A stretch of DNA of 35,186 bases from Planctomycetales bacterium (GTDB lineage: Bacteria; Planctomycetota; Planctomycetia; Planctomycetales; Planctomycetaceae), in assembly GCA_016235885.1 (NCBI GenBank), contig JACRIH010000443.1, forward strand, positions 1 to 35,186, read 5' to 3'. Below, in pieces: positions 27,801 through 32,800 of the stretch. The notes below the pieces were generated by a model, which saw only the letters and a list, made by a program, of their open reading frames with translations, had not been told where the DNA came from and did not search any database. Numbering within the stretch: the first letter of the stretch is position 1; each line of letters begins with the position of its first letter. The position numbers and the translations under genes are program-made.

Positions 27801-29520
27801 GAATTCGGTCTCCTTCGCGCAGGTTGGCAATGTTGCTGACTGTGACCACTTTGTTTCTCAGCACCGGTTGCGGCACGACGGCTGTCACCTGGGCACCCAG
27901 ATCGAGGTCAAACGACAGGCGGCTGTCGAGGCCGTTGTTGAACGCCTCGCCCGTCGTCGCGGGAGAAATGACGTTCGTGTTCCGCAGAATGGTGCCCGGC
28001 CCCTGGCCGTAGACTTCGATGCGATACAGATCGTCCGGCAACGGCTGCGCGAAGCGATACACGACTTCGTTGTTGACCGGGTCGGTCCGGGCAAAGTAAC
28101 CCGCGTTGGTTAACACGTCCGTGCCGCCACCCAGCACCAATTGCAACCCGACCGGCGCCGGCGTGACGATATCAGTGCTGGAGACTCCCGTGACCACCAG
28201 CGCCCGCACCAGCCGGTTGGCAGCGGCATTGGCTGTGATCGCAGTGATCAGATCGGACGCGGTCGAGAGTTTGTTCGTGTTCAGCGTGACGGTGATCGCG
28301 GTTCCCAAGACACTGATGGAGGGCAACCCCGCCACGCCCAGATCGGCCTCGTTGAATGTCAGCGAGATGCCATTCCCCGCCGCACCCATCGGCACGGCCT
28401 CGAACCGCATTTGGAATACGAACGGATTGAGATTGAAACTGGACTGCACGAACGCTGAGTTGGACGATTCGTCGTTGGCTCCGTCCAGGGTCAGGGGGTT
28501 GATGGTCACGGGAGTGGTGATGTCGGTCGTGGCATCTCCCACTGGAACCGTGACTCGCACGAGTGCATTCGCGGCAACGCTGCTGGTGATCGCCGTCACC
28601 AGTCGCTGCGCGGTCGTAATGTTGCCGGCATTTGCGTTGAGCGTGACGGTGATGACCGCGGGGGTGACGGGATTGGTTTGCGGTGCGGGTGTCGTGACGA
28701 CCACCGTCGGATTGCCGGCGGCACCCAAGTCCGCCTTGCGAAACACGATTGAGACTCCATTGCCAGACGGTCCCGTCACTTTCGATTCGAACTTCACCTC
28801 CAACGGCACTGCGGTGTTGAAGTTGGTCGTGGCCACCGCCGCGTTGGCGCCGCGGAGCACCAGGGGCGAATAGTTGACCGTCGGGGCCGCGATGTTCGTT
28901 GTTGCCACGCCCGACCGGATGGTCGCCTGCACCAGCGCGTTAGCGCCGGGATTGTTGTTGATCGCATCGACAAAACTCTGCGCGGTCGTCGGTGTCACCA
29001 CGTTCGAGTTCAGTGTCGCGGTGATCGCGGTTCCGACCACACTGATCGTTGGTGGAACTCCCAATCCCAAGTCGGCCTTGCTGACCGCCATCGTGATTCC
29101 ATTGCCCCCGACCCCCAACCGCTGCGCATCGAATTCCACCACCACGGCCCCGTTGGTGTTGAAGTCCGAGTAGACATTGGCTTCTTCGAAGTCGCCATCG
29201 AACCCGGCGCGTGTGAGGACGATGCCCCCCAGCGAGTTGACGTCGATGGTCTGACCGGGGCTGAACCGGAGCGTCAGCTCGTCCGGTGCCTGTGTCCGGA
29301 CCTGGTTGTCGACCAGAAACGACCCGACGTTCGGCAACACCGCCACGAGTTCGGGAGCGGCGAGCAGGCAGCGGTCTTCCAGCCGCTCCACGGCTCGCGC
29401 CCACTGACGTTGCTGGGCACGCTGGCCACGTCGCCGCGGGCCGGACACCCGTGCGAGTTGTTTTTTTAGAAGGCTGATCCAGGGGTTGAGGCGAACGGGG
29501 CGGCTCTCGAGATCAAACAT
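9889..29520 (-). CDS. Giant multidomain secreted/surface protein with metalloprotease, beta-helices and cadherin-like array
   Basis: About 6543 residues. Start ATG 29520 has GGAG 8 nt upstream and precedes a basic N-terminus with ERLEDRCLL (45-53), the planctomycete extracellular-protein motif; a 44-codon extension was rejected. Order of parts: three ~115-residue GNGI modules (about 125-470); pre-peptidase-like domain with DVDLYKF (about 750-885); zinc metalloprotease (957-1107); second pre-peptidase-like domain (1110-1215); beta-helix (1424-1971); GATase-like stretch (2055-2260); two further pre-peptidase-like domains (2312-2640); propeller-like region (2700-3170) holding a fourth GNGI module; jelly-roll-like regions with FFVDDIIVGF and FFLDDITFP (3200-3720); beta-helix (3727-3926); Ig-like domain (3988-4127); 17 cadherin-like repeats (4128-6261); DUF5648-like module with repeated YNPxxxxHFFT (6262-6411); Ser-rich tail. 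No dockerin or PEP-CTERM end. Probably an exported adhesin; ligand unknown. A paralogue lies directly upstream. Confidence 0.9.
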   Translation of the reverse strand: MFDLESRPVRLNPWISLLKKQLARVSGPRRRGQRAQQRQWARAVERLEDRCLLAAPELVAVLPNVGSFLVDNQVRTQAPDELTLRFSPGQTIDVNSLGGIVLTRAGFDGDFEEANVYSDFNTNGAVVVEFDAQRLGVGGNGITMAVSKADLGLGVPPTISVVGTAITATLNSNVVTPTTAQSFVDAINNNPGANALVQATIRSGVATTNIAAPTVNYSPLVLRGANAAVATTNFNTAVPLEVKFESKVTGPSGNGVSIVFRKADLGAAGNPTVVVTTPAPQTNPVTPAVITVTLNANAGNITTAQRLVTAITSSVAANALVRVTVPVGDATTDITTPVTINPLTLDGANDESSNSAFVQSSFNLNPFVFQMRFEAVPMGAAGNGISLTFNEADLGVAGLPSISVLGTAITVTLNTNKLSTASDLITAITANAAANRLVRALVVTGVSSTDIVTPAPVGLQLVLGGGTDVLTNAGYFARTDPVNNEVVYRFAQPLPDDLYRIEVYGQGPGTILRNTNVISPATTGEAFNNGLDSRLSFDLDLGAQVTAVVPQPVLRNKVVTVSNIANLREGDRILLTAGGNQVVLEFNDTQTATGTLPGNVPVLFDSTQLAVAGYANTVAAAIATAIGGSTLDATASQAGAIVTIAGRAFNPTASTLTNVAGVLSIADGGLTQRLDIVTVNFNEDPLNPVEANNPAFYQLIDTSNNAILIPTSVTYDSTRHTARLQFAASLPTSTFRLRIGESTEANNTTANAINVGTLFTTTGYSTTAVIGDNTGVALPDDVDLYKFVLNTAATGVTITATPLPAGGTGSLDAAVRLFDSAGVEIGVPTNAVLAGIAEVRNTGALAAGTYYIGVSSTGNVVYSAVTGAIGAGVGTTTGSYQLAVNVAGSSIAASDDNSSFGTATSLGTLGSATQTYASQIEAQTALLLPPLPGGSDDPGHRDIPAEDHGAGSGTTPTLPGTIETMDYFFGNAYGVDAQGNTLFNQINAAEKQRTREIFEIFASRLGMQFRETSGGGLQVVTGDPRVAAPTLANPPPGIQGGPGVVMSAALRAGNGDDYGGAWMSVAFHEIGHAIGLGHSYDIPSIQGGGLVGEQVLTGDFDWIHALRNHAPFSTDIDLYQFTVAAGQSGTFSAETIAERLATTSLLNTALTLYSEVGGVRTLISRNDDYYSNDSYLTAHLDPGTYYIGVTSTGNTNYDPTISDSGYGGMTDGLYTLQLNFTTDSAASLHDVDATATNLDGDADRLPGGVYEFDFQGDSDSSHTIVVDKSAAAGGTGTIASPYNNLQTAVGVAASRIVVPAALGIVAGQTFTISDGTNPAVTFTFVAGVPVAGSSQVALGASASAVATNIAFSITNLAAPLNTTATATGDRVDLLNATTLNVAGTPALLSGVNILRLVGNGGTDNNSTTINNNLPYQVGRNDAGGALPDGATFEVPQGVTVMIDAGAIIKLQGANLDAGTSSATIDRSQGAVQVLGTPTNRVYFTSWHNDTIGGDSDAVGNPLSAGNWGGLVFRSDSDQPLPASGAGVFLNYVNHADLSYGGGTVIVNSVQDVFDPVHLISTSTRPTRPTISHNRITFSADAAISADPNSFNDVNGRIGPDIHNNQLFNNSTNGLFVRIRTSFGSPLDKLDVTARFNDTDIVHVITENLVLNGSPGGPLDTTARLSGRLAIDPGVVVKLRGSRIEMDRGASRLIAEGTAEKPIRFTSLLDDRYGSGGTFDTGADGNSNPDGTNGDWGGLTFEQVSSGSLDHIYLAYAGGTTPIEGSFDRFNPIEIRQADVRLTNSLIENNASGQATTNRKGRGTNNASTIFVLGSQPLIVNNIVQNNLGNFISINANSLVDVQNADYGRSTGSIDTFTQFADNHGPLVRLNRLDLNGVNGMHVRGEQLTVAGVWDDTDIVHVLQNEVSVNNVHTYGGLRLQSDSDASLVVKLQGASAGLTANGSPADINDRIGGTVQVVGQPGFPVVMTSLTDCSIGAGFQPDGNPQTDTLNSGKCDPGQVTPVGNSGAVLIDGGDRDDHGSATAGPDNTLGTADDVNQTGWLFIEQSVNFAYNGARNNAPNDVLVIGATAGGGGPFGGSALPAITSVTTVLGLTQTVVTGAAISAINFNNFRVIYVPSDSSNAGGGITDADLTLLTARKVEIQNFVNAGGSLVALTEAGAANPLQWLELPLPFQLNTTVFGIGGLRKTPEAIAAGFTITDIELSNGTPYHNTFTGPPGFNGLIPFVLDEGVNAIPGDADDEVVTLGLASGSFGIGVVNPASAGDWRSIQLNQYSNDRNVAVYNEREKSLTGNVDLNANPTTAEFLGQLAPDDKSGDDLLRLGYEVHGDIATDAPTDVDVYSFSALTGTEVWLDIDRTSSALDTMVELIDSNGTVVARSLNNSTLSGSAFTLIKVPNLGGDYFSQNPRDAGFRVTLPGTAGLTGTYFVRVRSQPVAGSENTLAGLTSGRYQLQIRLRQIDEFPGSTVSFADIRYATNGVEVSGLPYHSPLLGDTEETTGDNNSTGGAQQLGNLLNTDRNTFSTAGDISSATDVDFYRFTVDYQNIQVVPGLNAPTTTTAPSKTWATVLDVDYANGLTRTDSTLALYKQNTVTGAIELVAIGRDSNIADDQPAAGQGNDLDDLSRGTVGKLDPFLGSLMLPTGIPGQDSAAYLVSFSSDQLIPTTLSAQFVSNASLTNQLTRLEPANGTYRIVEDHIGFLNYHSNGAQVTNDPTATQITTPLVDISSIATLDTHIVPFSLNDVLLFVNQANDIFTVNPSRGGVIADLTGVSGMGLTTNTLQDIVMRSDGQLFAYQRLQSANFLNPNNSTAGALQRIDTGNAALALVGNDNIPGGIATVTVDQGGNNQPVFNDLTFTDNVDALTFERQTGFGNQTAGQPNYSLYYSVRDNAGVAINSKLYRANPATGSAAHDTNLFYGIEGDIQPNVVTFASANTTGSDASGGTTIRLEARAPGAAGNGIQVNFTFADQTQQVTVAGNTITVAIDSSPAGTIQQVVDLINSHAQASQLVIAAISNGSDRTLTGAPGNRTLLGGLGTPLRGNVTGLAFANFSVAGNQLYGITNRGEFLQIDKNSGDATVVRDIETLDGVTGFQGLAIGPQNVNGGAFATTLFAVTDTGALYAIDPTNGTLQAVFDSNNDGAADALTVASGVPTATGLAFSPLDFNLWHPTDRRGAEAGHGINAAFDNSRTPGNEPTPLVGGADTKDRTEADGGASLYFGLDLDPSVSGNSPNGANDTYFQYVGGQGQYGVLNEQVQQDLTSNAGIANTYNLPGGALGSVVTNSFSLTGYNRTDKPTLYFNYLLQTEDQNADNSQSAGRMRDSARVSISRDSGATWQLVATNNSILSSTATSDAELPSFLSVSRTASTQGNQQAQELFETRTWRQARVDLADYAGNASLMLRFDFSTAGTMGTFGTATHNSAMIGLPGDENGLFQDGGGEFARTRGQNNQFEGFFVDDIIVGFAERGEMVTSATSNLSSSFNLGQGSPRTTNPDPDAPKPQLTGAYQLEIRRGTEYATVADPTDILTSIGFNYDTNDRLLTTATFKNAVGTTDDFETGDFSGAPWQPLPTPGPTDKPFILTSVPAFAIDPVMGLPVAGAFSARSFYDPTTSTPLGDNERSRLQITVYTGDGDMTFTRRVSSEAAGAGKAGDVYRFFIDVSGGDYSAPLESLSGVVGATTVSFHVDAGVHTFLWEYVKDGSVTSGQDGFFLDDITFPAANKALGDENFHREQGQILIANNLIRNVSLAGIVVAAAPRDGVTNSPHPGSPINFDTLNTPRLAPGVTIANNVVTDFTTNGISFGGEPNTAGNVPAAAVPFGRIVNNTIYGGATAVGTGINVSNNASPTILNNIIANTANAMIIDNSSSTGAISATQTGTFVFQGNTSLGTVGGAAYAPTPNDIQLLATDALFLSTTSFYLASGSKAIDSSINVLPDRAEYVAVTGALGIPESPIFAPDRDLYGQLRRDDPAQASFPGLGSNIFKDRGAVERADFLGPTARMVSPLDNDPSGVDLDATGTNIHIDLPAGSAPLTQFIVEILDAGIGVDDVLAGTSLKYTLQRDGVTLFDGVDYQFVYNNNTNQAIFTSVSTFPLDSRYTLTIANDATNGIKDLAGNRLQGNQPSGIVVFTILVTNGVNDAPVNSFPGPQAVIEDGALNFSALGNNAISISDVDAHLNGSQIQVTLTVTNGTAATTDDGILTMTTTTGLTFGPGANGTNTMTFAGTIAAINTALNTLRFNPGLDRNDLNNLSSTVLTVTTSDLGNTHLPLAPVVKTDTDQISITVIPVNDEPVITTIPNQGVAPLILEDSVVVPFTLNLTGLFAARATATDEIPPAATVQSLVPSVSSSIVGFFSTLTITNFNAALGTADLNFLPALNGSGLVTVTVTLVDNGGIANLGDDTLLSTFTIFVTPVNDEPLAVADAYTVNEDTTLTADGVGVNPLGVLANDSDPNDTNPANVLNAVLVGGAPTNALSFTLNSDGTFTYTPVQDFNGTDTFQYEVRDDGGVSNGGDNIGNIVTVTITVNGVNDAPVNTLPATYVTNEDIGLPLSGINIVDVDVAAGNETVTFSVTSGTLAVNTAVGGGVTAGQVTNNGTATVTITAPLAAINATLANATGLTFNPASNKFGTVTLTMNTNDNGNTGVVFVTRSDSDTSIITVNSVNDAPVGASDFYATAEDTPIAVAASVGVLANDTDPNDTPPVGTGPKNALSVNGATPGTPLVLATANGGTVTLNSNGSFIYTPPTNFVGSDTFTYRVRDDGLTANGGNDGTNPLTSLITVFIDVGGINDPPVNNLPASQTTIEDTPLVFSSLNGNQISVTDPDAGGNPVRVTLSVNNGTLTLSTIAGLTFTNGDGTSDASMTFTGAQIDINTALNGMSFVPTLDFHGAATLSIISNDLGNTGLGGPQGDSDTLAITILASNDAPIALADSYSTNEDATLTVNTTQGVLFNDGDPHDVPANQLFANLVTGPTNGTLNLATDGSFSYTPSLNYNGVDSFTYRVTDSGGTANNGVDQGNVVTVTITINPVNDAPVNNLPVAAQSVLEDNPLVLSIVNTNAISVTDVDVAGSALLVTLTATDGVLTLSGLAGLTFSSGDGAADPSMAFTGTLAAINTALNGLTFLPAANFNTPGTGRTATVNITTNDQGFTGAGSPLEDSDTVFITVNPVNDPPVAQPDFYSTSEDTTLTVAASGVLGNDSDPLDNPANVLSATKTTDPSNGTLTVFNANGGFTYVPNPNFNGTDSFTYQVRDNGLSANGGNDTGNTVTVTINVGPVNDAPVNAVPGTQSMLEERTLVFSAANSNLISTSDIDAGATSVRVTLTSANGTASLGSLAGLTFSAGDGTSDASMTFSGTLAAINAALAGTSFTPSVNFTGTASLSVTTNDLGNSGTGGAQSDTDLILINVANINDPPVALPDVYSVNEDSTLTVLVTAGVLVNDNDSADAPADTLTATNLSDPLNGTLTFNTNGSFTYVPNTNFNGTDSFTYAVSDNGGILNGGNFVGNTVTVTITVNAVNDAPVNNVPAAQTNLEDTARLFNVANGNLISVTDVDAASSSVRVTLTGANGTATLGLTTGLIFTTGDGTSDASMTFTGTLAAINAALVGTSFLPAANFVGTASLTIATNDLGNSGSGGVLSDTDSINITVTSVNDPPVAVANSYTTNEDTPLTIAAAQGVLTNDTDPNDTPANVLNAVKVTDPLNGTLSLNADGSFTYTPALNYNGPDSFQYQVQDNGGILNGGINTGNTVTVNLTVNPVNDAPVNNLPAAQTTDEDTAKVFASGLGNAISITDVDSGSSSVRVTLTATNGTLTLSTIAGLVFSGGDGTTDATMTFTGNVAAINTALTGMSFAPTSNFNGTATLTMVSNDQGNSGSGGTLTDTDALNITVNAVNDAPVNSVPGAQTTNDEDPVTFSAANGKAITLSDVDAGSSTVRLTLFPIGGLIQLPTQNGLTLVQGDGSAGIGYVFDGTLANLNTALNGLQFRPTTDFNGAASLQVMTGDQGNTGTGGPLSDSDTINITVNDVNDAPVNSLPGVQTVAEDGSLVFNTTNNNRVSINDVDARSGVLRVVLTTANGTLSLGSTSGLTFLSGNGTQNTSMSFTGTLANLNTALNNLTFFPNANFNGSASFTMTTDDQGNSGSGGSLSDTDTVALTTTSVNDAPTVGNATPALRIAVAGDPFTIAYATLLAAMGAADVDIGDVTQLRVEQVINGTLTKGGVAVVPGTTPAATSIGPNDSLVWTPPNNVNASLPAFVLRAIDSTGTGSVVAATVTIDVTTIIRYLRSYNPRTDYHFFTMTVGEFNNAVTALGYRDENTGRPGFDVATGEIPVQVPSQRFMHEIHRLYNPNNNRHYYTANTAERDFLVTLGYRYEKDEGYIFTQQVLGTVPIFRLYNTNSGTHLLTESATQRDTILAQFPGIWVRHSDFGFAFPVSASGIPPILAVARGAPALAESSSLSQFSSTTSAVTSGLVAFGGQNQSVSRSGVDRGTIQIGSPLVGPLVSPSPSAADGRPLTSVQPRQTAAARESSATEIDNFWQEVGQQLERGLGLANDLSAVLVGQ
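10738..17139 (-). repeat. Seventeen-repeat cadherin-like array with A-B higher-order period
   Basis: Within the giant gene, 17 domains mostly start with VNDAPVN or a close variant. Two types alternate. Type A (~130 residues) has an AINTALNGLTFLP segment. Type B (~107 residues) has GVLANDTDP, GSFTYTP and FTYRV. Type B repeats are the 3rd, 5th, 7th, 9th, 11th and 13th, giving a higher-order unit of roughly 720-780 bp. The last four (14th-17th) are A-type or divergent and match the end of the upstream paralogue. DxD and ND motifs suggest calcium-stiffened beta-sandwiches, as in cadherin-like/VCBS adhesin stalks. Confidence 0.85.
20420..20703 (-). repeat. Displaced fourth GNGI module
   Basis: A copy of the N-terminal module, recognisable by APGAAGNGIQVNF, a GNTITVAID strand, a VVDLINSHAQASQLV helix and a closing LLGGLGTPL, sits inside the propeller-like part of the giant protein about 2500 residues after the first three. 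Confidence 0.65.
22750..23340 (-). other. GATase-like (class I glutamine amidotransferase fold) segment of the giant protein
   Basis: The stretch begins DVLVIGATAGGGG, continues FRVIYVPSDSSN and DADLTLLTARKVEIQNFVNAGGSLVAL. This is the strand-helix pattern of GATase-1-like domains, in which a nucleophile elbow would follow GGSLVAL. Here the position is TEAGAAN with no Cys, so a non-catalytic, structural role is likely. The fold assignment is by pattern only. Confidence 0.45.
26200..26650 (-). other. Metzincin-like zinc-metalloprotease domain of the giant protein
   Basis: HEIGHAIGLGHSYD (26278-26319 on the minus strand; H1068, E1069, H1072, H1078) is a complete HExxHxxGxxH zinc-binding and catalytic motif. 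It is preceded by a substrate-cleft-like VVMSAALRAGNGDDYGGAW strand. No methionine occurs in the 30 residues after the motif, so the Met-turn expected of metzincins is not visible; SIQGGG stands where one might look for it. It lies between two pre-peptidase-like domains, as in secreted bacterial proteases. Confidence 0.75.
28115..29148 (-). repeat. Three tandem ~115-residue GNGI modules
   Basis: Each module has a G.GGNGI or G.AGNGI strand, a KADLG or EADLG segment, GTAITVTLN (less clear in the second), a helix of the type TAQxLVxAITxxxxANALV, and ends in PLxLxGAND or similar. Spacing is about 340-360 bp. I do not recognise a named family. The strand-helix pattern resembles modules found in phage-tail and other giant bacterial structural proteins. 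Confidence 0.75.
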
Positions 29521-29841
29521 TCCTTGGCTCCACAATAATGGGAACAACGACGTCGCGTGTGAATGGTTCGCAGTGCGGAATTGGCCCGGAAAAACGTGGC
29601 CGATTCTCACATACAGACCCAGGCAAAGCAAGACAGATGAACAGTGTGGCAAGTATCAACAATCGATGTCATTCAGCACTCTCGCACACCACGCGCAGAG
29701 CCGATCGGTCCGGGCCGGCGCGGCTTGGGACAGATCGGCTTGACGGGCGATGGTCGGTATTCAAGTTGGTCTCGGTTTTAGTCTGTTGCCGCGTCGATTG
29801 CCGATCGGACAAGATCCGCAATATCGCTCGGACAGGGCGAC
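29521..29841. other. Intergenic region between the two giant genes
   Basis: This 321-bp gap holds no convincing ORF. An inverted repeat AGCCGATC/GATCGGCT (29699-29706 with 29733-29740) with a GC-rich 26-nt loop follows the stop of the upstream gene on the minus strand and may be its termination region, though no U-tract is present. The downstream gene's ribosome binding site (GGAG) is at the low-coordinate end. No clear promoter consensus was found. Confidence 0.5.
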
Positions 29842-32800
29842 CTAGTTTTCTCCCCACAAGGCGTGTGACAGTCGGGCATCCAATTCAAATTCGCCGGGCA
29901 GTCCGCGACCGAAGCCGGACCAGAACTGATCGACATTATCCGCGGCCGCCGCCGGTGCGACCGATGTTTCGCGGCGGGATATCAGCGGCCGATCGTCAAC
30001 GACCGGAGATTGGGCGGCGGCCAGCCGTGGCATCGTGCCGCCTGGCGACGGTGACAGTGTGCTCGATTCCGCACTCAATCGGCTCGCCACGTCGGACGCC
30101 GCCGACATGGACATCGTGGCCGTTTGTCGCAAGCTTCCATCCGCCACCGTCGATTGCTCCCCAGATTTCGCGAAGGCGACAATCGGCGGCGACCCCGAAG
30201 CGGAGACCGGGAAGGCGAATCCGAAATCGGCATGTCGGACCCAGATTCCGGGGAACGTTGCCAGAATCGCGTCCCGCTGCGCCACACTCTCGATCAGCAA
30301 ATGCGTTCCAGTGCCGGTGTTGTACAGCCGGAAAATGGGCACCGTGCCGGGAACCTGCTGCGTGAAGATGTTGCCCTCGTCCTTTTCATACCGGTAGCCC
30401 AGTGTCACGAGGAAATCCTTCTCGAAGGTATTGGGCGTGTAGTAGTGCCGGTTGTTGTTGGGGTTGTACAGCCGGTGGATGGGGGTGGTGACGGGGGCGG
30501 GTCCAGTGGTCACGGCGAATCCGGTGCGCCCCGTTGTTTCGTCGCGGTAGCTCAGAGCCGTCACGGAGTTGTTGGATTCCCCCTGCGACATGGTGAAGAA
30601 GTGGTAATCCGTACGCGGATTGTAGGTTCGCAGGTAGCGGGTGATCGTAGCCACGTCGATGGTCACCGTCACCGTGTTGGCTGACGTGGCCCCGGTCGGA
30701 TCGACGGCGCGCAACACGAATGCGGCCAGTGACGCATTGACATCGGCGGGTGGCGTCCAGATCAACGAGTCGGACGGACCGATATCGGTGACGGCTCGGA
30801 TCACGGGAATAGTATTCGTGCCGAGCGTGCCGTTCAGCGTTTGTTCGACACGCAGCTTGACAATATCCCCGTCGATATCGCTGCCGCTCAACGCTGCCAG
30901 TAGCGAGGCATAAGAGATCGTGAACGGCTGCCCGGCGATGGCCATCCGCAGGTTTTGCGCCAGATTGCCGATCGACGGGACATCATTGACGGCCGTGGTT
31001 GTCAGGAAAACGGTGTCGGTGTCTGAGAGTGCTCCGCCCGAGCCGGTGTTTCCCTGGTCCTCGGTCGTGATCGTGAAGCTGGCCGAACCGCTGTTGCTGG
31101 CGTTCGGGCCATTGAAGTTGGCGTTCGGGAAGAATGTCAGGTTGGTCAGAGCCGTGTTCAGGTTGGCGAGTGTGCCGGTGAAAGACATCGATGTGTTCTG
31201 GATGCCGTTGCCCGACAGGAACGTGATCCCGCCGGTTGAACCCAGCGACAACGTCCCGTTGACGGTTGTCAGAACCACCCGCAAGATGCCGCCGCGGACA
31301 TCCACATCGCTGACCGACACGCGGTTGCCGTTCGTCGCGTTGAACACCAGCGAGCCGTCCTCGGCCACTGTCTGCACGCCGGGAACGGTGTTGATCGGAG
31401 CATCGTTCACGTCGTTCACCGTGATGTTGATCGTGTCGGTGTCCGACTTGGGATCGGCTGCGCCCGACCCGGTGTTTCCCAAATCCTCGGTCTTCACTTG
31501 CAGCGTTGCCGTGCCGTTGAAATCGGTCGTGGGTCGGAACTGCAATCCGTTGATCGCCGTGTTGAGGCTGGCCAGTGTTCCATCGAACACGTACCCGATC
31601 CCCGCCGATCCGTCTCCCTGCACGAGCGTCAATCCATTTTGCGTCGGCAACTGGATCGATCCACTGATCGGGAACAGCGTCATTCGCACGATGGCGTTGC
31701 CGGCATCGAGGTCGCTCAGCGTGATGGCGTTCCCGCGGGCCGCTGAGAAGGTCACCGGATCCTCGTCGTTCGTGACTTGAGTTGCCGGGACCGAGTTCAC
31801 CGGGGCATCGTTGACCGCGTTCACGGTCACCGGGAAGGTCTGCACGAACGTGTTGACGCCGCCGTTCGCGGTCCCGCCATTATCGGTCACCGTGACCGTG
31901 ATCGAGGCGCTCCCGTTCGCATTCAAAACCGGCGTGAACGTGAGCGTGCCTGTCGGATTTGCCGACGTGTAGGTGACGGTCGGGTTCGGGAAGAGGGACG
32001 TATTGCTGCTGGTGGCCGTGATCGTCAGATTCTGCGGAGCCTCGTTGGTTGATCCGCTGTTGGGTCCGATGGTGATCCCGCTCAGGATGACCGTTTGCAG
32101 GCCCGAGTCTTCATTGAAGATCAGCGGGTTGACCACGTCGAGAGTCGGCGCATCGTTCACACCCGTGACGGTCACGGTGAACGTTCGTGTCGTGAAATTC
32201 AAATCGCCGTTGACCGTGCCGTTCGCACCGTTGTCCGTCACGGTCACCGTGACTGTCGTTGTGCCGAAAGCGTTGGGGACCGGCGTGTAGGTCAGCGAAC
32301 CGGTGGGATTCGCCGACGAGTAGGTGACCGTTGGGTTCGGGATCAGCGCGGTGTTGGCGGACAGAGCCGTCACCGTCAGCGTCTGGCCCGCTTCATCTGC
32401 CGGGCCGGCGGTGATTCCCGAGAAGTTGATCGTCTGTACACCGGCATCTTCCAGGATGGCGGCCGGACTGGAGATCGCGGTCAATGTCGGGGCGTCGTTC
32501 ACCGACGTGACACTGATCGTAAACGTCCGCACGAACGAGTTCACCCCGCCGTTGGTCGTGCCTCCGGTATCGGTACCAGTCAGCGTGATCGTGACAGGAC
32601 CGCCATTGGCATTGGCGACCGGTGTGAAGTTGAGGGTCCGCGTGGTCCCAGTCCCCGTGATCGTGGGTGTGGGAATGAGAGCCGTGTTGCTGGACGTGGC
32701 GGTGAACGAAACCGACTGATTCAATTCATCCGCGCCGCCACCGGGGCCAACGCCGGTGATCGAAATCGTCTGGGGCGTGGGAGTCGGATCTTCCAACACC

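Noticed and set aside
29461-29467. Run of seven A on the coding strand near the start of the giant gene as a programmed frameshift site
   Set aside because: It sits in a plausible Lys-Lys codon pair (LLKKQL), the long frame continues on both sides, and no alternative frame of value exists there. It remains a possible slippage-mutation site only.
29520-29842. The two giant frames as one gene split by a frameshift or sequencing error
   Set aside because: The upstream protein ends with a complete C-terminal module and tail, and the downstream one starts with its own RBS and LEDRCLL N-terminus, so they are two full tandem genes.
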